A DNA stretch of 64,000 nt from NCBI RefSeq assembly GCF_028898945.1, contig NZ_CP118607.1, forward strand, positions 558,001 through 622,000, in the 5' to 3' direction. A model generated the notes under the pieces. It did not search any database and was not told the DNA's origin. It worked only from the letters and a program-made list of their open reading frames with translations. Positions 43,871 to 58,576 of this stretch are shown here, in pieces (the stretch's first letter is position 1; each line of letters opens with the position of its first letter). Both the position numbers and the translations under genes were made by a program. Origin of the DNA: Pseudomonas sp. PSKL.D1. GTDB lineage: Bacteria > Pseudomonadota > Gammaproteobacteria > Pseudomonadales > Pseudomonadaceae.

Positions 43871-45304
43871 TCAAGGTCGGCGTTCGAAGTTCTTCGCTGC
43901 CGCCGCAGCCAGGTCCGGCGGCAGGAAGTCTTTGTCCGGGTTGTAATCGGCTTTCAAATACCGTTTCAAGTCCACCAGGTCCTGCGGGCTCAATGTCCCC
44001 GCCGCCTGCTTCAAACTCAAATTGTCCAGAATGTAGTCATACCGGCTGTTGTTGTAATCACGCACCGATGTGTAAAGCTGGCGCTGTGCATCCAACACAT
44101 CGACGATGTTACGCGTACCGACTTGGTAGCCGATTTCGGTGGCCTCCAGTGCACTCTGGTTGGAAATGATCGACTGCTTGCGCGCCTGGACCTGTTCCAC
44201 ATCGGTATTTACGGCCCGGTGCAGGTTGCGCGTGTTTTCCACCACCTGGCGGCGCAGGCTTTCGCGTTGTTGCTCGCTCTGGCTCAGGCGCTGATAGGCC
44301 TCGCGCACTTGCGAGCTAGTCAGGCCGCCGCTGTAGATCGGAATATTCAACTGCAGGCCTACGCTGGTCTGTTCGACGTCGCCGCTATAACGCACACCTA
44401 GCTGCGAAGGGTTGGTGAAACCAAGGTTGTCGTTGTCACCCTTCTGGTACTTGGCCACCGCATCCAGGGTTGGCGCATGGCCGGCCTTGCGCTGACGCAG
44501 GGTCTCTTCGGCGGCAGAAACCGCGTAGTTGGTGGCCAGCAGGTTGAGGTTCTGCTTACCCGCGGTTTCGACCCAGGCCTTGGCGTCGTTGGGGGTCGGT
44601 ACCTGAATCGGCAAGGTGTGGACCACGCCCTGGATCGAGCTGTACTCGCGGTTGGTCAAGGTAACCAATGCCTCGAAGGCGTCTTGCACCTGGCGCTCGG
44701 CAATGATCCGGTTGGCCCGGGCAGTGTCGTAGCTGGCCTGGGATTGAAGCACGTCGGTCTTGTCCGACAGGCCTACATCGAAGCGCTCATTGGACTGGTC
44801 CAGCTGGCGCTTGAAAGCCGCCTCTTCAGCCTTGGTCGCAGCCAGGTTGTCCTGGGCACGCAGCACGGCAAAGTAGTTTTGCGCGGTTTGCAGGATCAGG
44901 TTCTGTTCGGTAGCCGACAATTCCAGTGCCGCCTGTTCGTTGACAGCTTCGGCAGCCTGTAACTGGAACCAGCGGTCAGCGCGGAAGATTGGCTGGGCCA
45001 GGGTCGCGCTCCACGCGTTGCCGCTGCGGTTGGAGGTGATGGACGGCTCGTCCAGCTTGGTCCGGGTGTTCATCATTTCGGCGCCGGCCGAAAGGTTGGG
45101 CAGCAAGCCCGCGCGGGCCTGGGGCACCACTTCGCGGCGGGCGCCATAATCGGCGCGTGCGGCGGCAAGATCGGCGTTGTTGTCGACTGCTTCCTGATAA
45201 ACGCTAACCAGGTCGGTTTTAACTGTTGTGGGCACATCCGCTGCCCAGACCACTCCGTTGGACGCACAAGACACGGCAATCGCCAGTGAGAGTTTGCGCA
45301 GCAT
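43871..45304 (-). CDS. tolC: TolC-family outer-membrane efflux/secretion channel
   Basis: This 477-residue protein has a signal peptide (MLRKLSLAIAVSCASNGVVWA) followed by two outer-membrane efflux protein repeats rich in coiled-coil sequence. Typical pieces are LISVYQEA-like (LVSVYQEAVDNNADLAAARADY), LILQTAQNYFAVLRA and GTRNIVDVLDAQRQLY. As TolC it forms the trimeric exit duct for type I secretion and RND/ABC efflux. ATG 45304 has AAGGA upstream; the huge frame extending to 47710 is antisense to thiC and not coding. Confidence 0.94.
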   Translation of the reverse strand: MLRKLSLAIAVSCASNGVVWAADVPTTVKTDLVSVYQEAVDNNADLAAARADYGARREVVPQARAGLLPNLSAGAEMMNTRTKLDEPSITSNRSGNAWSATLAQPIFRADRWFQLQAAEAVNEQAALELSATEQNLILQTAQNYFAVLRAQDNLAATKAEEAAFKRQLDQSNERFDVGLSDKTDVLQSQASYDTARANRIIAERQVQDAFEALVTLTNREYSSIQGVVHTLPIQVPTPNDAKAWVETAGKQNLNLLATNYAVSAAEETLRQRKAGHAPTLDAVAKYQKGDNDNLGFTNPSQLGVRYSGDVEQTSVGLQLNIPIYSGGLTSSQVREAYQRLSQSEQQRESLRRQVVENTRNLHRAVNTDVEQVQARKQSIISNQSALEATEIGYQVGTRNIVDVLDAQRQLYTSVRDYNNSRYDYILDNLSLKQAAGTLSPQDLVDLKRYLKADYNPDKDFLPPDLAAAAAKNFERRP

Positions 45305-45467
45305 AAGGGCAATCCTTGTACGAAATTTAATTACTGAACTGTTGAGTATCGAATGGCTGGTCAGTGTAGTGCCATGCGCCCCCGGCAACAATCGCCGGTT
45401 ACGCCTTTCATCATTCCGTGATTTACAAGCTTGGCTTTGCCGACCACTCCAGCTTAGACTGCGCACG
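45305..45467. other. Divergent leader region between tolC and the thiC riboswitch
   Basis: This stretch should hold the promoters of tolC (minus) and thiC (plus). The part next to tolC is AT-rich. I see no clear consensus promoter or operator repeat that I would defend. Confidence 0.4.
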
Positions 45468-47617
<2,150 letters not shown>

Positions 47618-47653
47618 AAAGCCCGGGGCGGCACCTGCAGGGGTATGCGATCT

Positions 47654-47680
47654 CCTGTGGGAGCGGCCTTGTGTCGCGAT
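47654..47680. repeat. Single REP element between thiC and cytX
   Basis: A lone REP half (TGTGGGAGCGGCCTTGTGTC) lies between thiC and cytX. No inverted mate was found in the gap. Confidence 0.65.
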
Positions 47681-47733
47681 CGAGGACAACGTCCTCGCCA
47701 AGCCAACCACAATAACTTCTGCCGAGCGCCATC

Positions 47734-49017
47734 ATGACATCCCCCAGCCACTTCTCCCCCGACCACGCGGTCCCCATCAGCCAGCGCCCCTTCAGCGGCC
47801 GTGACCTGTTCACCCTCTGGTTCTCCCTGGGCATAGGCCTGATGGTCCTGCAGGTAGGCGCCATGCTGGCCCCGGGCCTGGGCCTTGCCGGTGCCATGCT
47901 GGCTATCGCCCTCGGTACCGGTGTAGGCGTGCTGCTGCTGGGGGCTGCCGGCGTCATCGGCAGCGACACGGGCCTGTCGGCCATGGCCACCCTGCGCCTG
48001 AGCCTGGGCCGCCACGGCGCTCGGTTGCCGGCGGTACTCAACTTGCTGCAACTGGTGGGCTGGGGCGCGTTCGAGATCATCGTCATGCGTGATGCCGCAA
48101 GCTTGCTTGGCGCGCGCACCTTTGGCGAAGACAGCCTGTGGAACAGCCCGTTGCTCTGGACCCTGTGCTTCGGTGGCCTGGCGACTTTGCTGGCGGTCAG
48201 CGGGCCATTGGCGTTCGTGCGCAAGGTGCTGCGCAAATGGGGTATCTGGGTACTGCTGGGCGCGTGCCTTTGGTTGACCTGGAACCTGTTCGCCAAAGCC
48301 GACCTGGCCGACCTGTGGCAACGCGGCGGGGGCGGCTCGATGTCGCTGGCGGTGGGTTTTGACATCGCCATCGCGATGCCGCTGTCCTGGTTGCCGTTGA
48401 TCGCCGACTACTCGCGCTTTGCACGGGGTGGCAAATCGGTATTCGGCGGCACTGCACTGGGCTACTTCATTGGCAATACCTGGCTGATGAGCCTGGGCGT
48501 GGCCTACACCCTGGCGTTCGCTTCCAGTGGTGAGGCCAATGCGTTGCTGTTGGCGCTTGCCGGTGCAGGCATCGGTATCCCGCTGCTGCTCATCTTGCTG
48601 GACGAATCGGAGAAGGCCTTTGCCGACATTCACTCGGCGGCCGTTTCCACCGGGCTGCTGGTGCCTGTGAAGGTCGAGCACCTGGCCTTGGCCATCGGCG
48701 TGCTTTGCACCCTGATTGCGTTGCTGGCGCCACTGGCGCAGTACGAAAACTTCCTGCTGCTGATCGGCTCGGTATTCGCGCCGCTGTTCGGGGTGGTGTT
48801 GATGGACCACTTCGTGATCCGTCGCCGCCGTGCGCCTTCGGTTGTGGGCGGTTTGCACTGGCAGGCACTGCTGGCCTGGGCGGTGGGCGTGGTGGCTTAT
48901 CACGTGATCGCCGCCAAGGCCCCGGAGCTGGGGGCGACCCTGCCAGCACTGCTGCTGGCAGGTGGGCTGCATGCGGTGCTAAGCGTCAGCCGCGGCCGGG
49001 AAACAGCTCGGGCTTGA
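47734..49017 (+). CDS. cytX: Putative hydroxymethylpyrimidine transporter CytX
   Basis: This 427-residue inner-membrane protein is of the NCS1 (cytosine/purine permease) family with about 12 hydrophobic segments. The N-terminal FSGRDLFTLWFSLGIGLMVLQ and VGFDIAIAMPLSWLPLIADYSRF match CytX. These proteins are typically found beside thi genes under TPP riboswitch control and are predicted to import HMP. Here it lies 116 bases after thiC and probably shares its riboswitch. Its 3' end overlaps the convergent lipoprotein gene by 32 bases. Confidence 0.87.
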   Translation: MTSPSHFSPDHAVPISQRPFSGRDLFTLWFSLGIGLMVLQVGAMLAPGLGLAGAMLAIALGTGVGVLLLGAAGVIGSDTGLSAMATLRLSLGRHGARLPAVLNLLQLVGWGAFEIIVMRDAASLLGARTFGEDSLWNSPLLWTLCFGGLATLLAVSGPLAFVRKVLRKWGIWVLLGACLWLTWNLFAKADLADLWQRGGGGSMSLAVGFDIAIAMPLSWLPLIADYSRFARGGKSVFGGTALGYFIGNTWLMSLGVAYTLAFASSGEANALLLALAGAGIGIPLLLILLDESEKAFADIHSAAVSTGLLVPVKVEHLALAIGVLCTLIALLAPLAQYENFLLLIGSVFAPLFGVVLMDHFVIRRRRAPSVVGGLHWQALLAWAVGVVAYHVIAAKAPELGATLPALLLAGGLHAVLSVSRGRETARA

Positions 49018-49732
49018 GTACGCCATTCAGGCGTGGGTAGGGGATTTTGAGTTCCACGTGGCCCATGGAATAGGGCGCAATGGCGTAAACCTCGTACTTC
49101 ACCACCACCGCGCCGTACGTCAGGGCGATGTGCGGCGACTTTTTGAAGGGCCAGGTTTTGACGAACTCGGCGTCTTTGTCCATGCCCACGCTTATCAGCC
49201 AGGCGCGGTGGGATTCCTCCACCGTTTTCCAGAAGGTGTCTTCCTGGCCGGGCACCAGCATGTCTTGCAGGGTCAGCACCTTGTCCTGCTTGCGCGAATA
49301 GTTGATGAACCCGCGCCCCGGCATGCCGTGGGCGCCACCCGTGTCCAGGTAGCTGGACAACTCGATGATCACCAGCCCGTCATGTTGCTCTCGTACCTTG
49401 GCTTGCAAGTAGCTGCTGTTGCGTTTTTCGGCACTGGCCAGGTACTGCTGCTCGTATGCCTGCAAGGTGGCGGGTGCTGTGCCATGCTGGTTGTCTTCGG
49501 TCAGCTGCAACAGGCGCTTTTCGACGATGCCGTCGAGCTTGGGCAAGTCGGGGAAGTGAATCATGTCGATGTTCACCAGCGGGCAGTCGCTGGCGCTGCA
49601 GCCGGGCTTCACATGCTCCCAGGCGTCGCGCTTGACCTCGAGCGGGGCCCGGTAATTTGGGGCGAACAGGCTCTGGCAGGCGCCCAGGGCCATGGCCAGC
49701 ACAGCCACGGAAGTGAGTTTGACCAGTGTCAT
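48986..49732 (-). CDS. DUF3298/RsiV-like lipoprotein
   Basis: This 248-residue protein has a lipoprotein signal (VAVLAMALGAC, lipobox Cys19), so it should be membrane-anchored in the periplasm. The body resembles the DUF4163/DUF3298 pair: SSYLDTGGAHGMPGRGFINYSRKQDKVLTLQDML and YEVYAIAPYSMGHVELKIPY. The same fold occurs in the anti-sigma factor RsiV, which binds lysozyme, but there is no transmembrane anti-sigma part here. Its role is unknown. AAGGA precedes the ATG. It overlaps the 3' end of cytX tail to tail. Confidence 0.82.
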   Translation of the reverse strand: MTLVKLTSVAVLAMALGACQSLFAPNYRAPLEVKRDAWEHVKPGCSASDCPLVNIDMIHFPDLPKLDGIVEKRLLQLTEDNQHGTAPATLQAYEQQYLASAEKRNSSYLQAKVREQHDGLVIIELSSYLDTGGAHGMPGRGFINYSRKQDKVLTLQDMLVPGQEDTFWKTVEESHRAWLISVGMDKDAEFVKTWPFKKSPHIALTYGAVVVKYEVYAIAPYSMGHVELKIPYPRLNGVLKPELFPGRG

Positions 49733-49917
49733 GATGATCCTTGCAGAACAGGGAAAAGTCGGCCTTTGACCGTCTGCGCGGCCTTCAGTTCGCCACTAAG
49801 CTAACAGAGAGTAGTTGCCCTGTCCCAAGTAGGCGAACGGTTGCCGGAAAGGGATGAAACGGGCAGGCGTGCAGAGTAGGATGGCGCGAAGCGCTATTCG
49901 AGGTAATGAGGATTTCC

Positions 49918-50535
49918 ATGTCAGACGCGTTGAATTCAGTGCCCAAGGGCTTCGAGATCATCGAACGGGCCAATTGCTTCCAGGGCTTTTACAAGCTCGA
50001 CAAGCTGCGCCTGCGCCACGAGTTGTTTGCCGGCGGCATGGGGCGGGAGATCAGCCGCGAGCTGTTCGTGCGCCACGATGCCGTCTGCGTGCTGCCTTAT
50101 GACCCCCTGCGTGACGAGGTGGTGCTGATAGAGCAGTTCCGCGTCGGCGCCCTGGACAAGGTTGGCAACCCTTGGCTGATCGAGATGGTCGCCGGCCTGA
50201 TCGACAAGGACGAAAAACCCGAGGAAGTTGCCCACCGTGAAGCCGAAGAGGAGGCAGGCCTGACGTTCAGCGCCCTGTGGCCGATGACCCGCTACTTCCC
50301 GTCACCGGGTGGTAGCGATGAGTTCGTGCATCTGTTCCTGGGCCGTTGCGTCAGCGAAGGTGCCGGTGGCCTGCACGGGTTGGAGGAAGAGGGCGAGGAC
50401 ATCCGCGTACGTGTGTGGCCCTTCGAAGACGCCCTGCAGGCCGTGCGCGACGGCCGTATCTGTAACGCCGCGACCATCATTGGCCTGCAATGGCTGGCCC
50501 TGAACCGTGATGAAGTACGAGGTATGTGGAAGTGA
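49918..50535 (+). CDS. nudF: ADP-ribose pyrophosphatase NudF (Nudix)
   Basis: This 205-residue hydrolase splits ADP-ribose to AMP and ribose 5-phosphate. The Nudix box GLIDKDEKPEEVAHREAEEEAGL is complete (GX5EX7REXXEEXGX), and the downstream TRYFPSPGGSDEFVHLFLG matches the NudF type. ATG 49918 is preceded by GAGG; an in-frame ATG four codons upstream is less likely. It heads a nudF-yqiB-cpdA-yqiA-parE order that is also found in E. coli. Confidence 0.93.
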   Translation: MSDALNSVPKGFEIIERANCFQGFYKLDKLRLRHELFAGGMGREISRELFVRHDAVCVLPYDPLRDEVVLIEQFRVGALDKVGNPWLIEMVAGLIDKDEKPEEVAHREAEEEAGLTFSALWPMTRYFPSPGGSDEFVHLFLGRCVSEGAGGLHGLEEEGEDIRVRVWPFEDALQAVRDGRICNAATIIGLQWLALNRDEVRGMWK

Positions 50536-50978
50536 ACCTGCTGCGCGAGCGTTATCGGGTCGACCTGGCCGGGCTGCAAGCAGCCTGCGAGGCCAACTAC
50601 GCCCGGCTCATGCGCCTGTTGCCCGACATGCGCACCACCCAGAGTTCGCGCCGTATCGGCATGACCCAGGGCGACCAGATGCTCGGCGTACTGGTGCTCG
50701 ACGTGGTACTGGCCTGCCCGTATACCACCACGTTGCGCGTGCGCCAGGAGCACAGCCTGCCTTGGTTGCCGGTGCCGCACCTTGAAGTGCAGGTGTATCA
50801 CGATGCACGCATGGCCGAAGTGGTCAGCGCCGAACACACCCGCCGCTTGCGTAGCATCTACCCGTACCCCAATGCGGGCATGCATCAGCCGGATGAAAAA
50901 GCCCAACTGAACCTGTTCCTGGGTGAGTGGCTGAGCCATTGCCTTGCCTGCGGCCATGAATTGGCAAGTGTTCGCTGA
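50526..50978 (+). CDS. yqiB: DUF1249 protein (YqiB-like)
   Basis: This 150-residue soluble protein has the DUF1249 signatures CEANYARLMRLLPDM, PLPWLPVPHLEVQVYHDARMAEV-like sequence and YPYPNAGMHQPDEKAQLNLFLGEWL. The function is not known. The GTG at 50526 overlaps the end of nudF; another GTG at 50532 has better spacing from GAGG (50519-50522) and may be the real start. Conserved linkage with cpdA and nudF points to co-expression. Confidence 0.87.
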   Translation: MEVNLLRERYRVDLAGLQAACEANYARLMRLLPDMRTTQSSRRIGMTQGDQMLGVLVLDVVLACPYTTTLRVRQEHSLPWLPVPHLEVQVYHDARMAEVVSAEHTRRLRSIYPYPNAGMHQPDEKAQLNLFLGEWLSHCLACGHELASVR

Positions 50979-51063
50979 AATGTGACGCTTGTCGGCTTCG
51001 GGTGTTTGCTTGAGGCCATCACAACGCCATAATTTCTGCTGAATCCGCGTGAGGAGACGGCAA

Positions 51064-51867
51064 TTGCCGCACCCAGACCTTTCCCAGGCACCCGTGCATG
51101 TGGTGCAACTCACGGACGCCCACCTGTTCGCCGACCCGGCGGGCACGTTGTTGGGGCTCAATACCCGCGACAGCCTGCGCCATGTCATCGCCCAGGTGCG
51201 CCGCGAGCAGCCGCGCATTGACCTGCTGCTGTGCACGGGAGACCTGTCGCAGGATGCCAGCGAGGCGTCTTACAAGGCATTCCGTGGCCTGACGGCCGAA
51301 TTTGCGGTGCCAACCCGCTGGTTACCGGGCAACCATGATGAAGCCCAAGTCATGGCCAACATTGCCCCGGAATTGGTGCAAGCCGTAACCGATGTGGGCG
51401 CCTGGCGGGTTGTGATGTTGAATTCCGCGGTCGTTGGCGCGACCCACGGGTGGCTTGAACAGGATCAGTTGCAGGTGCTTGAGCAAGCACTGGCCTCGGC
51501 TGAGGGCCGGTACTGCCTGGTGTGCTGCCACCATCAACCGGTGGATATCGGCTGTGCCTGGATTGCGCCGATTGGCCTGCGTAACGCAGATGAGCTGCTA
51601 CAACGGCTGCAGGGTTATCCACAGGTCAAGGCCTTGCTTTGGGGGCATATCCACCAGGAATGGGATGAAGTGCGGGGTGGCCTGCGCTTGTTGGCCACGC
51701 CATCGACCTGTATCCAGTTTGCAGCGCGTAGCGAGGACTTCAAGGTGAGCGAGGAGCAGCCGGGCTACCGTTGGTTGCGCCTGCATGCCGATGGGCGGGT
51801 GGAGACTGGAGTGGAGCGGGCCAAGGATTTTGAAGTAAAACTGGACTTTAACAGCGCAGGTTACTGA
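51064..51867 (+). CDS. cpdA: 3',5'-cyclic-AMP phosphodiesterase CpdA
   Basis: This 267-residue metallophosphoesterase hydrolyses cAMP and so sets the level of Crp/Vfr-type signalling. The metal-binding motifs are in order: QLTDAHLF (DXH), CTGDLSQD (GDXXQD), LPGNHDE (GNHD), CCHHQP and WGHIHQEW (GHXH). The TTG at 51064 is taken as start because GAGGAG lies eight bases upstream; GTG 51049 lacks a ribosome site. Confidence 0.92.
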   Translation: MPHPDLSQAPVHVVQLTDAHLFADPAGTLLGLNTRDSLRHVIAQVRREQPRIDLLLCTGDLSQDASEASYKAFRGLTAEFAVPTRWLPGNHDEAQVMANIAPELVQAVTDVGAWRVVMLNSAVVGATHGWLEQDQLQVLEQALASAEGRYCLVCCHHQPVDIGCAWIAPIGLRNADELLQRLQGYPQVKALLWGHIHQEWDEVRGGLRLLATPSTCIQFAARSEDFKVSEEQPGYRWLRLHADGRVETGVERAKDFEVKLDFNSAGY

Positions 51868-51875
51868 GCCCTATC

Positions 51876-51979
51876 CCTGTAGGAGCGGCTTCAGCCGCGA
51901 ACACCGGCAACGCCGGTGCCATCAATCGCGTCGTCTGCATCGCGGCGGTCCGACGTTTCGGTAAATCCGCTCCTACAGG
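51876..51979. repeat. REP pair between cpdA and yqiA
   Basis: CTGTAGGAGCGGCTTCAGCC and the inverse ATCCGCTCCTACAG bracket about 70 bases. A short CCGGCAACGCCGG hairpin lies inside. This breaks the otherwise compact operon. Confidence 0.75.
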
Positions 51980-52089
51980 CCAATGTGTTGCTAAATTCCT
52001 GCCGCTGCGCCAAAACCCGTCGAACACGCTACACTGCGCATCCCTGCGCCCGCACCCTTGGGCGCGAAGCCACAGATTCCGGGGGCAGC

Positions 52090-52698
52090 ATGTCGGGTTC
52101 CATCCTCTATATCCATGGCTTCAACAGTTCGCCCCTTTCCAAAAAGGCGCAACAGCTCGAAGCCGTCATGCAGCAGCTTGGGTTGGCTGAGCGCCTGCGC
52201 ATTCCCGAGCTTCATCATCATCCCCGTCAGGCCATGGCCCAGCTGGAAACCGCCATTGCCGAACTGGGTACGCCGTTGCTGGTCGGCAGTTCGCTGGGCG
52301 GCTACTATGCCACCCATCTGGCGGAACGCCACGGCCTCAAGGCACTGCTGATCAACCCTGCGGTCACGCCACACCAGTATTTCGACGGCCACCTCGGCAC
52401 ACAGCGCAACTACTATAGCGGTGAAGACTGGGAGTTGACCCTGGACCATGTGCAGGCCCTGGCCGAACTGGAAGTGCCTGCCCCCGCAGACCCCGGCCGC
52501 TATCAAGTGTGGTTACAAACCGCCGATGAAACCCTGGACTATCGCCACGCCGAGCGCTATTACCGCGCTTGCGCCCTGCGCATCCAGGCTGGTGGCGACC
52601 ACAGCTTCCAGGGCTTTGCCGAGCAGCTTCCGGCACTGCTGGCCTTTGCCGGGATTGCCCGGGGGCAGTACGCGGCGCTCGATTTTTCTGTATTTTGA
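52090..52698 (+). CDS. yqiA: YqiA-type alpha/beta-fold esterase
   Basis: This 202-residue esterase has ILYIHGFNSSPLSKKAQQL (oxyanion region), the nucleophile elbow GSSLGGYYATHLAE with Ser at about 75, and a C-terminal GGDHSFQGF carrying the catalytic His. YqiA proteins cleave short acyl esters such as palmitoyl-CoA in vitro; the physiological substrate is unclear. ATG 52090 begins the conserved part; the longer frame is in REP sequence. It lies 35 bases before parE. Confidence 0.9.
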   Translation: MSGSILYIHGFNSSPLSKKAQQLEAVMQQLGLAERLRIPELHHHPRQAMAQLETAIAELGTPLLVGSSLGGYYATHLAERHGLKALLINPAVTPHQYFDGHLGTQRNYYSGEDWELTLDHVQALAELEVPAPADPGRYQVWLQTADETLDYRHAERYYRACALRIQAGGDHSFQGFAEQLPALLAFAGIARGQYAALDFSVF

Positions 52699-52733
52699 TC
52701 ATTTTGCATTCACCTGACTGACGACGAGAACCT

Positions 52734-54638
52734 ATGGCCAACCCCAGCGCTAGCGCCTATAACGCAGACGCCATCGAAGTCCTCTCCGGCCTGGACCCCG
52801 TTCGTAAACGGCCGGGCATGTACACCGACACCAGCCGGCCGAACCATTTGGCCCAGGAAGTCATCGACAACAGTGTCGACGAAGCCCTGGCGGGCCACGC
52901 CCGTTCGGTGCAGGTCATCCTGCACGCCGACCACTCGCTTGAAGTGTGCGACGACGGCCGTGGCATGCCGGTGGACATCCACCCTGAAGAAGGTGTGTCC
53001 GGCGTCGAGTTGATCCTCACCAAGCTGCACGCCGGCGGCAAGTTCTCCAACAAGAACTATCAGTTCTCCGGTGGCCTGCACGGTGTGGGCATTTCGGTGG
53101 TCAACGCCTTGTCGACTCAAGTGCGCGTGCGCGTCAAGCGTGACGGCAATGAGTACCAGATGACCTTTGCCGACGGCTTCAAGGCCAGCGAGCTTGAAGT
53201 GGTCGGTACGGTTGGCAAGCGCAACACCGGTACCAGTGTGTACTTCACGCCGGACCCGAAGTATTTCGACTCGCCGAAGTTCTCCATCAGCCGCCTCAAG
53301 CATGTGCTCAAGGCCAAGGCCGTGCTGTGCCCGGGGCTGTCGATCAGCTTCGAAGACAAAGGCACCGGCGAGAAGGTCGAGTGGCACTACGAAGATGGCC
53401 TGCGCTCATACCTGGTCGACTCGGTCAGCGGCTTCCTGCGCCTGCCGGATGAGCCGTTTTGCGGCAGCCTGGCCGGCAACAAGGAAGCTGTAGACTGGGC
53501 ATTGTTGTGGCTGCCCGAAGGCGGCGACAGCATTCAGGAAAGCTATGTCAACCTGATCCCCACCGCCCAGGGCGGTACTCACGTCAACGGTTTGCGCCAA
53601 GGCCTGCTCGACGCCATGCGCGAGTTCTGCGAGTTCCGCAACCTGCTGCCGCGTGGCGTGAAGCTGGCGCCGGAAGACGTGTGGGAGCGCATCAGCTTCG
53701 TACTGTCGATGAAGATGCAGGAGCCGCAGTTCTCGGGGCAAACCAAAGAGCGTTTGTCTTCCCGCGAGGCTGCCGCTTTTGTATCCGGTGTGGTCAAGGA
53801 TGCCTTCAGCCTGTGGCTCAACGCCCACCCTGAAATGGGCATGCAACTGGCCGAACTGGCCATCAGCAACGCCGGGCGCCGCCTCAAGGCCAGCAAGAAG
53901 GTCGAGCGCAAGCGCGTAACCCAAGGGCCGGCACTGCCGGGCAAACTTGCCGACTGTGCCGGGCAAGACCCGATGCGCGCCGAACTGTTCCTGGTGGAGG
54001 GTGACTCCGCCGGTGGTTCGGCCAAGCAGGCACGGGACAAGGAGTTTCAGGCCATCCTGCCGTTGCGCGGCAAGATCCTCAACACCTGGGAAGTGGACGG
54101 CGGCGAAGTGCTGGCCAGCCAGGAAGTGCACAACATTGCCGTGGCCATTGGCGTAGATCCGGGTGCCACCGACCTGTCGCAGCTGCGTTACGGCAAAATC
54201 TGCATCCTCGCCGATGCCGACTCCGACGGTTTGCACATTGCCACGCTGCTGTGTGCGCTGTTCGTGCAGCATTTCCGCCCGCTGGTCGAGGCCGGCCACG
54301 TCTACGTGGCCATGCCGCCGCTGTACCGCATCGATCTGGGCAAGGAAATTTACTATGCCCTCGACGAAGCCGAGCGTGATGGCATTCTCGACCGCCTGGT
54401 TGCCGAGAAGAAGCGTGGCAAGCCACAGGTCACCCGATTCAAAGGCCTGGGTGAGATGAACCCGCCGCAGCTGCGTGAAACCACCATGGACCCGAACACC
54501 CGGCGCCTGGTGCAGCTGACGCTGGACGATTTGCAGGCCACCACCGAGCTGATGGACAAGTTGCTGGCCAAAAAACGTGCAGCAGACCGCAAGAGCTGGC
54601 TGGAAACCAAAGGCAACCTGGCTGAGGTCATGGTTTGA
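52734..54638 (+). CDS. parE: DNA topoisomerase IV subunit B (ParE)
   Basis: This 634-residue ATPase subunit of topoisomerase IV unlinks replicated chromosomes. The GHKL ATPase domain shows EVIDNSVDEALAGHA, DGRGMPVD and GGLHGVGISVVNALS. The TOPRIM domain has LFLVEGDSAGGSAKQARDK and ILADADSDG. KRPGMYTD near the N-terminus is the family start. It works with ParC, encoded two genes downstream in the same run. Confidence 0.97.
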   Translation: MANPSASAYNADAIEVLSGLDPVRKRPGMYTDTSRPNHLAQEVIDNSVDEALAGHARSVQVILHADHSLEVCDDGRGMPVDIHPEEGVSGVELILTKLHAGGKFSNKNYQFSGGLHGVGISVVNALSTQVRVRVKRDGNEYQMTFADGFKASELEVVGTVGKRNTGTSVYFTPDPKYFDSPKFSISRLKHVLKAKAVLCPGLSISFEDKGTGEKVEWHYEDGLRSYLVDSVSGFLRLPDEPFCGSLAGNKEAVDWALLWLPEGGDSIQESYVNLIPTAQGGTHVNGLRQGLLDAMREFCEFRNLLPRGVKLAPEDVWERISFVLSMKMQEPQFSGQTKERLSSREAAAFVSGVVKDAFSLWLNAHPEMGMQLAELAISNAGRRLKASKKVERKRVTQGPALPGKLADCAGQDPMRAELFLVEGDSAGGSAKQARDKEFQAILPLRGKILNTWEVDGGEVLASQEVHNIAVAIGVDPGATDLSQLRYGKICILADADSDGLHIATLLCALFVQHFRPLVEAGHVYVAMPPLYRIDLGKEIYYALDEAERDGILDRLVAEKKRGKPQVTRFKGLGEMNPPQLRETTMDPNTRRLVQLTLDDLQATTELMDKLLAKKRAADRKSWLETKGNLAEVMV

Positions 54639-55617
54639 TTCGTCTGTTGGCCGCGGCTTGGCTCGCGCTTTTTGCCTTGCCAAGCCTGGCGGGCAACTGG
54701 CCAGAACTGAAGCTGGTTTCCGAGCACCCGATTGACGGCATGCGTGGCGGTAACTTGTCGGGCCTTGCATCGTGCCGGGGCGCCCTGTGGGGCGTCTCCG
54801 ACCGCGATGACGACCGCATCTACCGCTTCGATCAGCAAAGCGCCGTGTGGCGTGCCCAGCCGCTGACCTTTACACCGCCACCTGTACCGGAAAGTGGCCT
54901 GCCGTGGGGCTTGAAGTCGCGTAACTGGGCGGCATCCTATGTGCGCGGCGGTGAGCTGGATTACGAGGGCATCACCTGCGATCAGGCCGGCAACATCTAC
55001 CTGGTCAGCGAAGCCCACGCCGCTGTATTGCAGCTTCCCGTCGAAGGGGAGCTTAATTGGCTAAAAATTGATCAGGCTATGGTGCGCCAGGCGCGGGCCA
55101 GCGGCATGTTGCTGCACTTCAACGCCTTGTTCGAAGGTTTGGCAATCAGCCCGGCGGGTGACCGCCTGTGGCTGGCTGCCGAACGGGAGCGCCGGGGGCT
55201 GGTGGCCATCGAGCGGCAGCAGTCGGTTTGGACCTGTGGCCGAGCGTGCGTGTTGCTGAGCGAGGCCGGGGTCGAAATGCAGCCCGCGCAGATGCCCAAT
55301 GCGCGCGCACTGTCCCGCGATTTTGCTGATTTGGCCTGGTTTGACGGCAAGTTGTTCACACTTGAACGCAATGCCTACCGGGTTTGCCGCCGCGATGCCG
55401 ACTCAGGCAAGGTTGAGCGGTGCTGGTCATTCGCTGCTGAAGCGCTGGTGCCTGAGCGTCGTTATGACCAACCGTTCGGCCTGGCCGAAGCACTGGTGGT
55501 GGATGCCAAAGGCGCATGGATAGGCCTGGACAACAACGGTGGCGACCGCGCGGATGGCGAAAGCCGGCCGGTCGTCTGGCGATTTGCTGCGCCGCAAGGC
55601 GGCTGGAGTGCCAAACC

Positions 55618-55621
<4 letters not shown>
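54635..55621 (+). CDS. Exported phytase-like esterase domain protein
   Basis: This 328-residue protein has a signal peptide (LLAAAWLALFALPSLAGNW) and a beta-propeller-like domain of the type called esterase-like activity of phytase. Examples are LSGLASCRGALWGVSDRDDDRIYRF, LDYEGITCDQAGNIYLVSE and FGLAEALVVDAKGAWIGLDNNGG. The TTG start overlaps the parE stop (TTGA) and its own stop overlaps the next gene. It should lie in the periplasm. Why it is embedded between parE and parC is unknown. Confidence 0.82.
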
Positions 55622-58405
<2,784 letters not shown>

Positions 58406-58576
58406 CCCGCAGAAATGTCTGGAACGGCAATTTCAGCGCCGTTCCCGGCGGAAATGCTGGAGTCGGGCCGACATTTCGCGGATGATAGTGCCCCTGTGGT
58501 GCCGGCGTGGCCGTGTGCCCGAACGAATGAATATCAGTATCACTGCGGTTTGCCTGATGGCATCCGCCTGGATGGG

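Noticed and set aside
58421..58445. GGAACGGC/GCCGTTCC hairpin after parC as a terminator
   Set aside because: The stem is clear but no T-run follows and the loop is nine bases, so function is uncertain.
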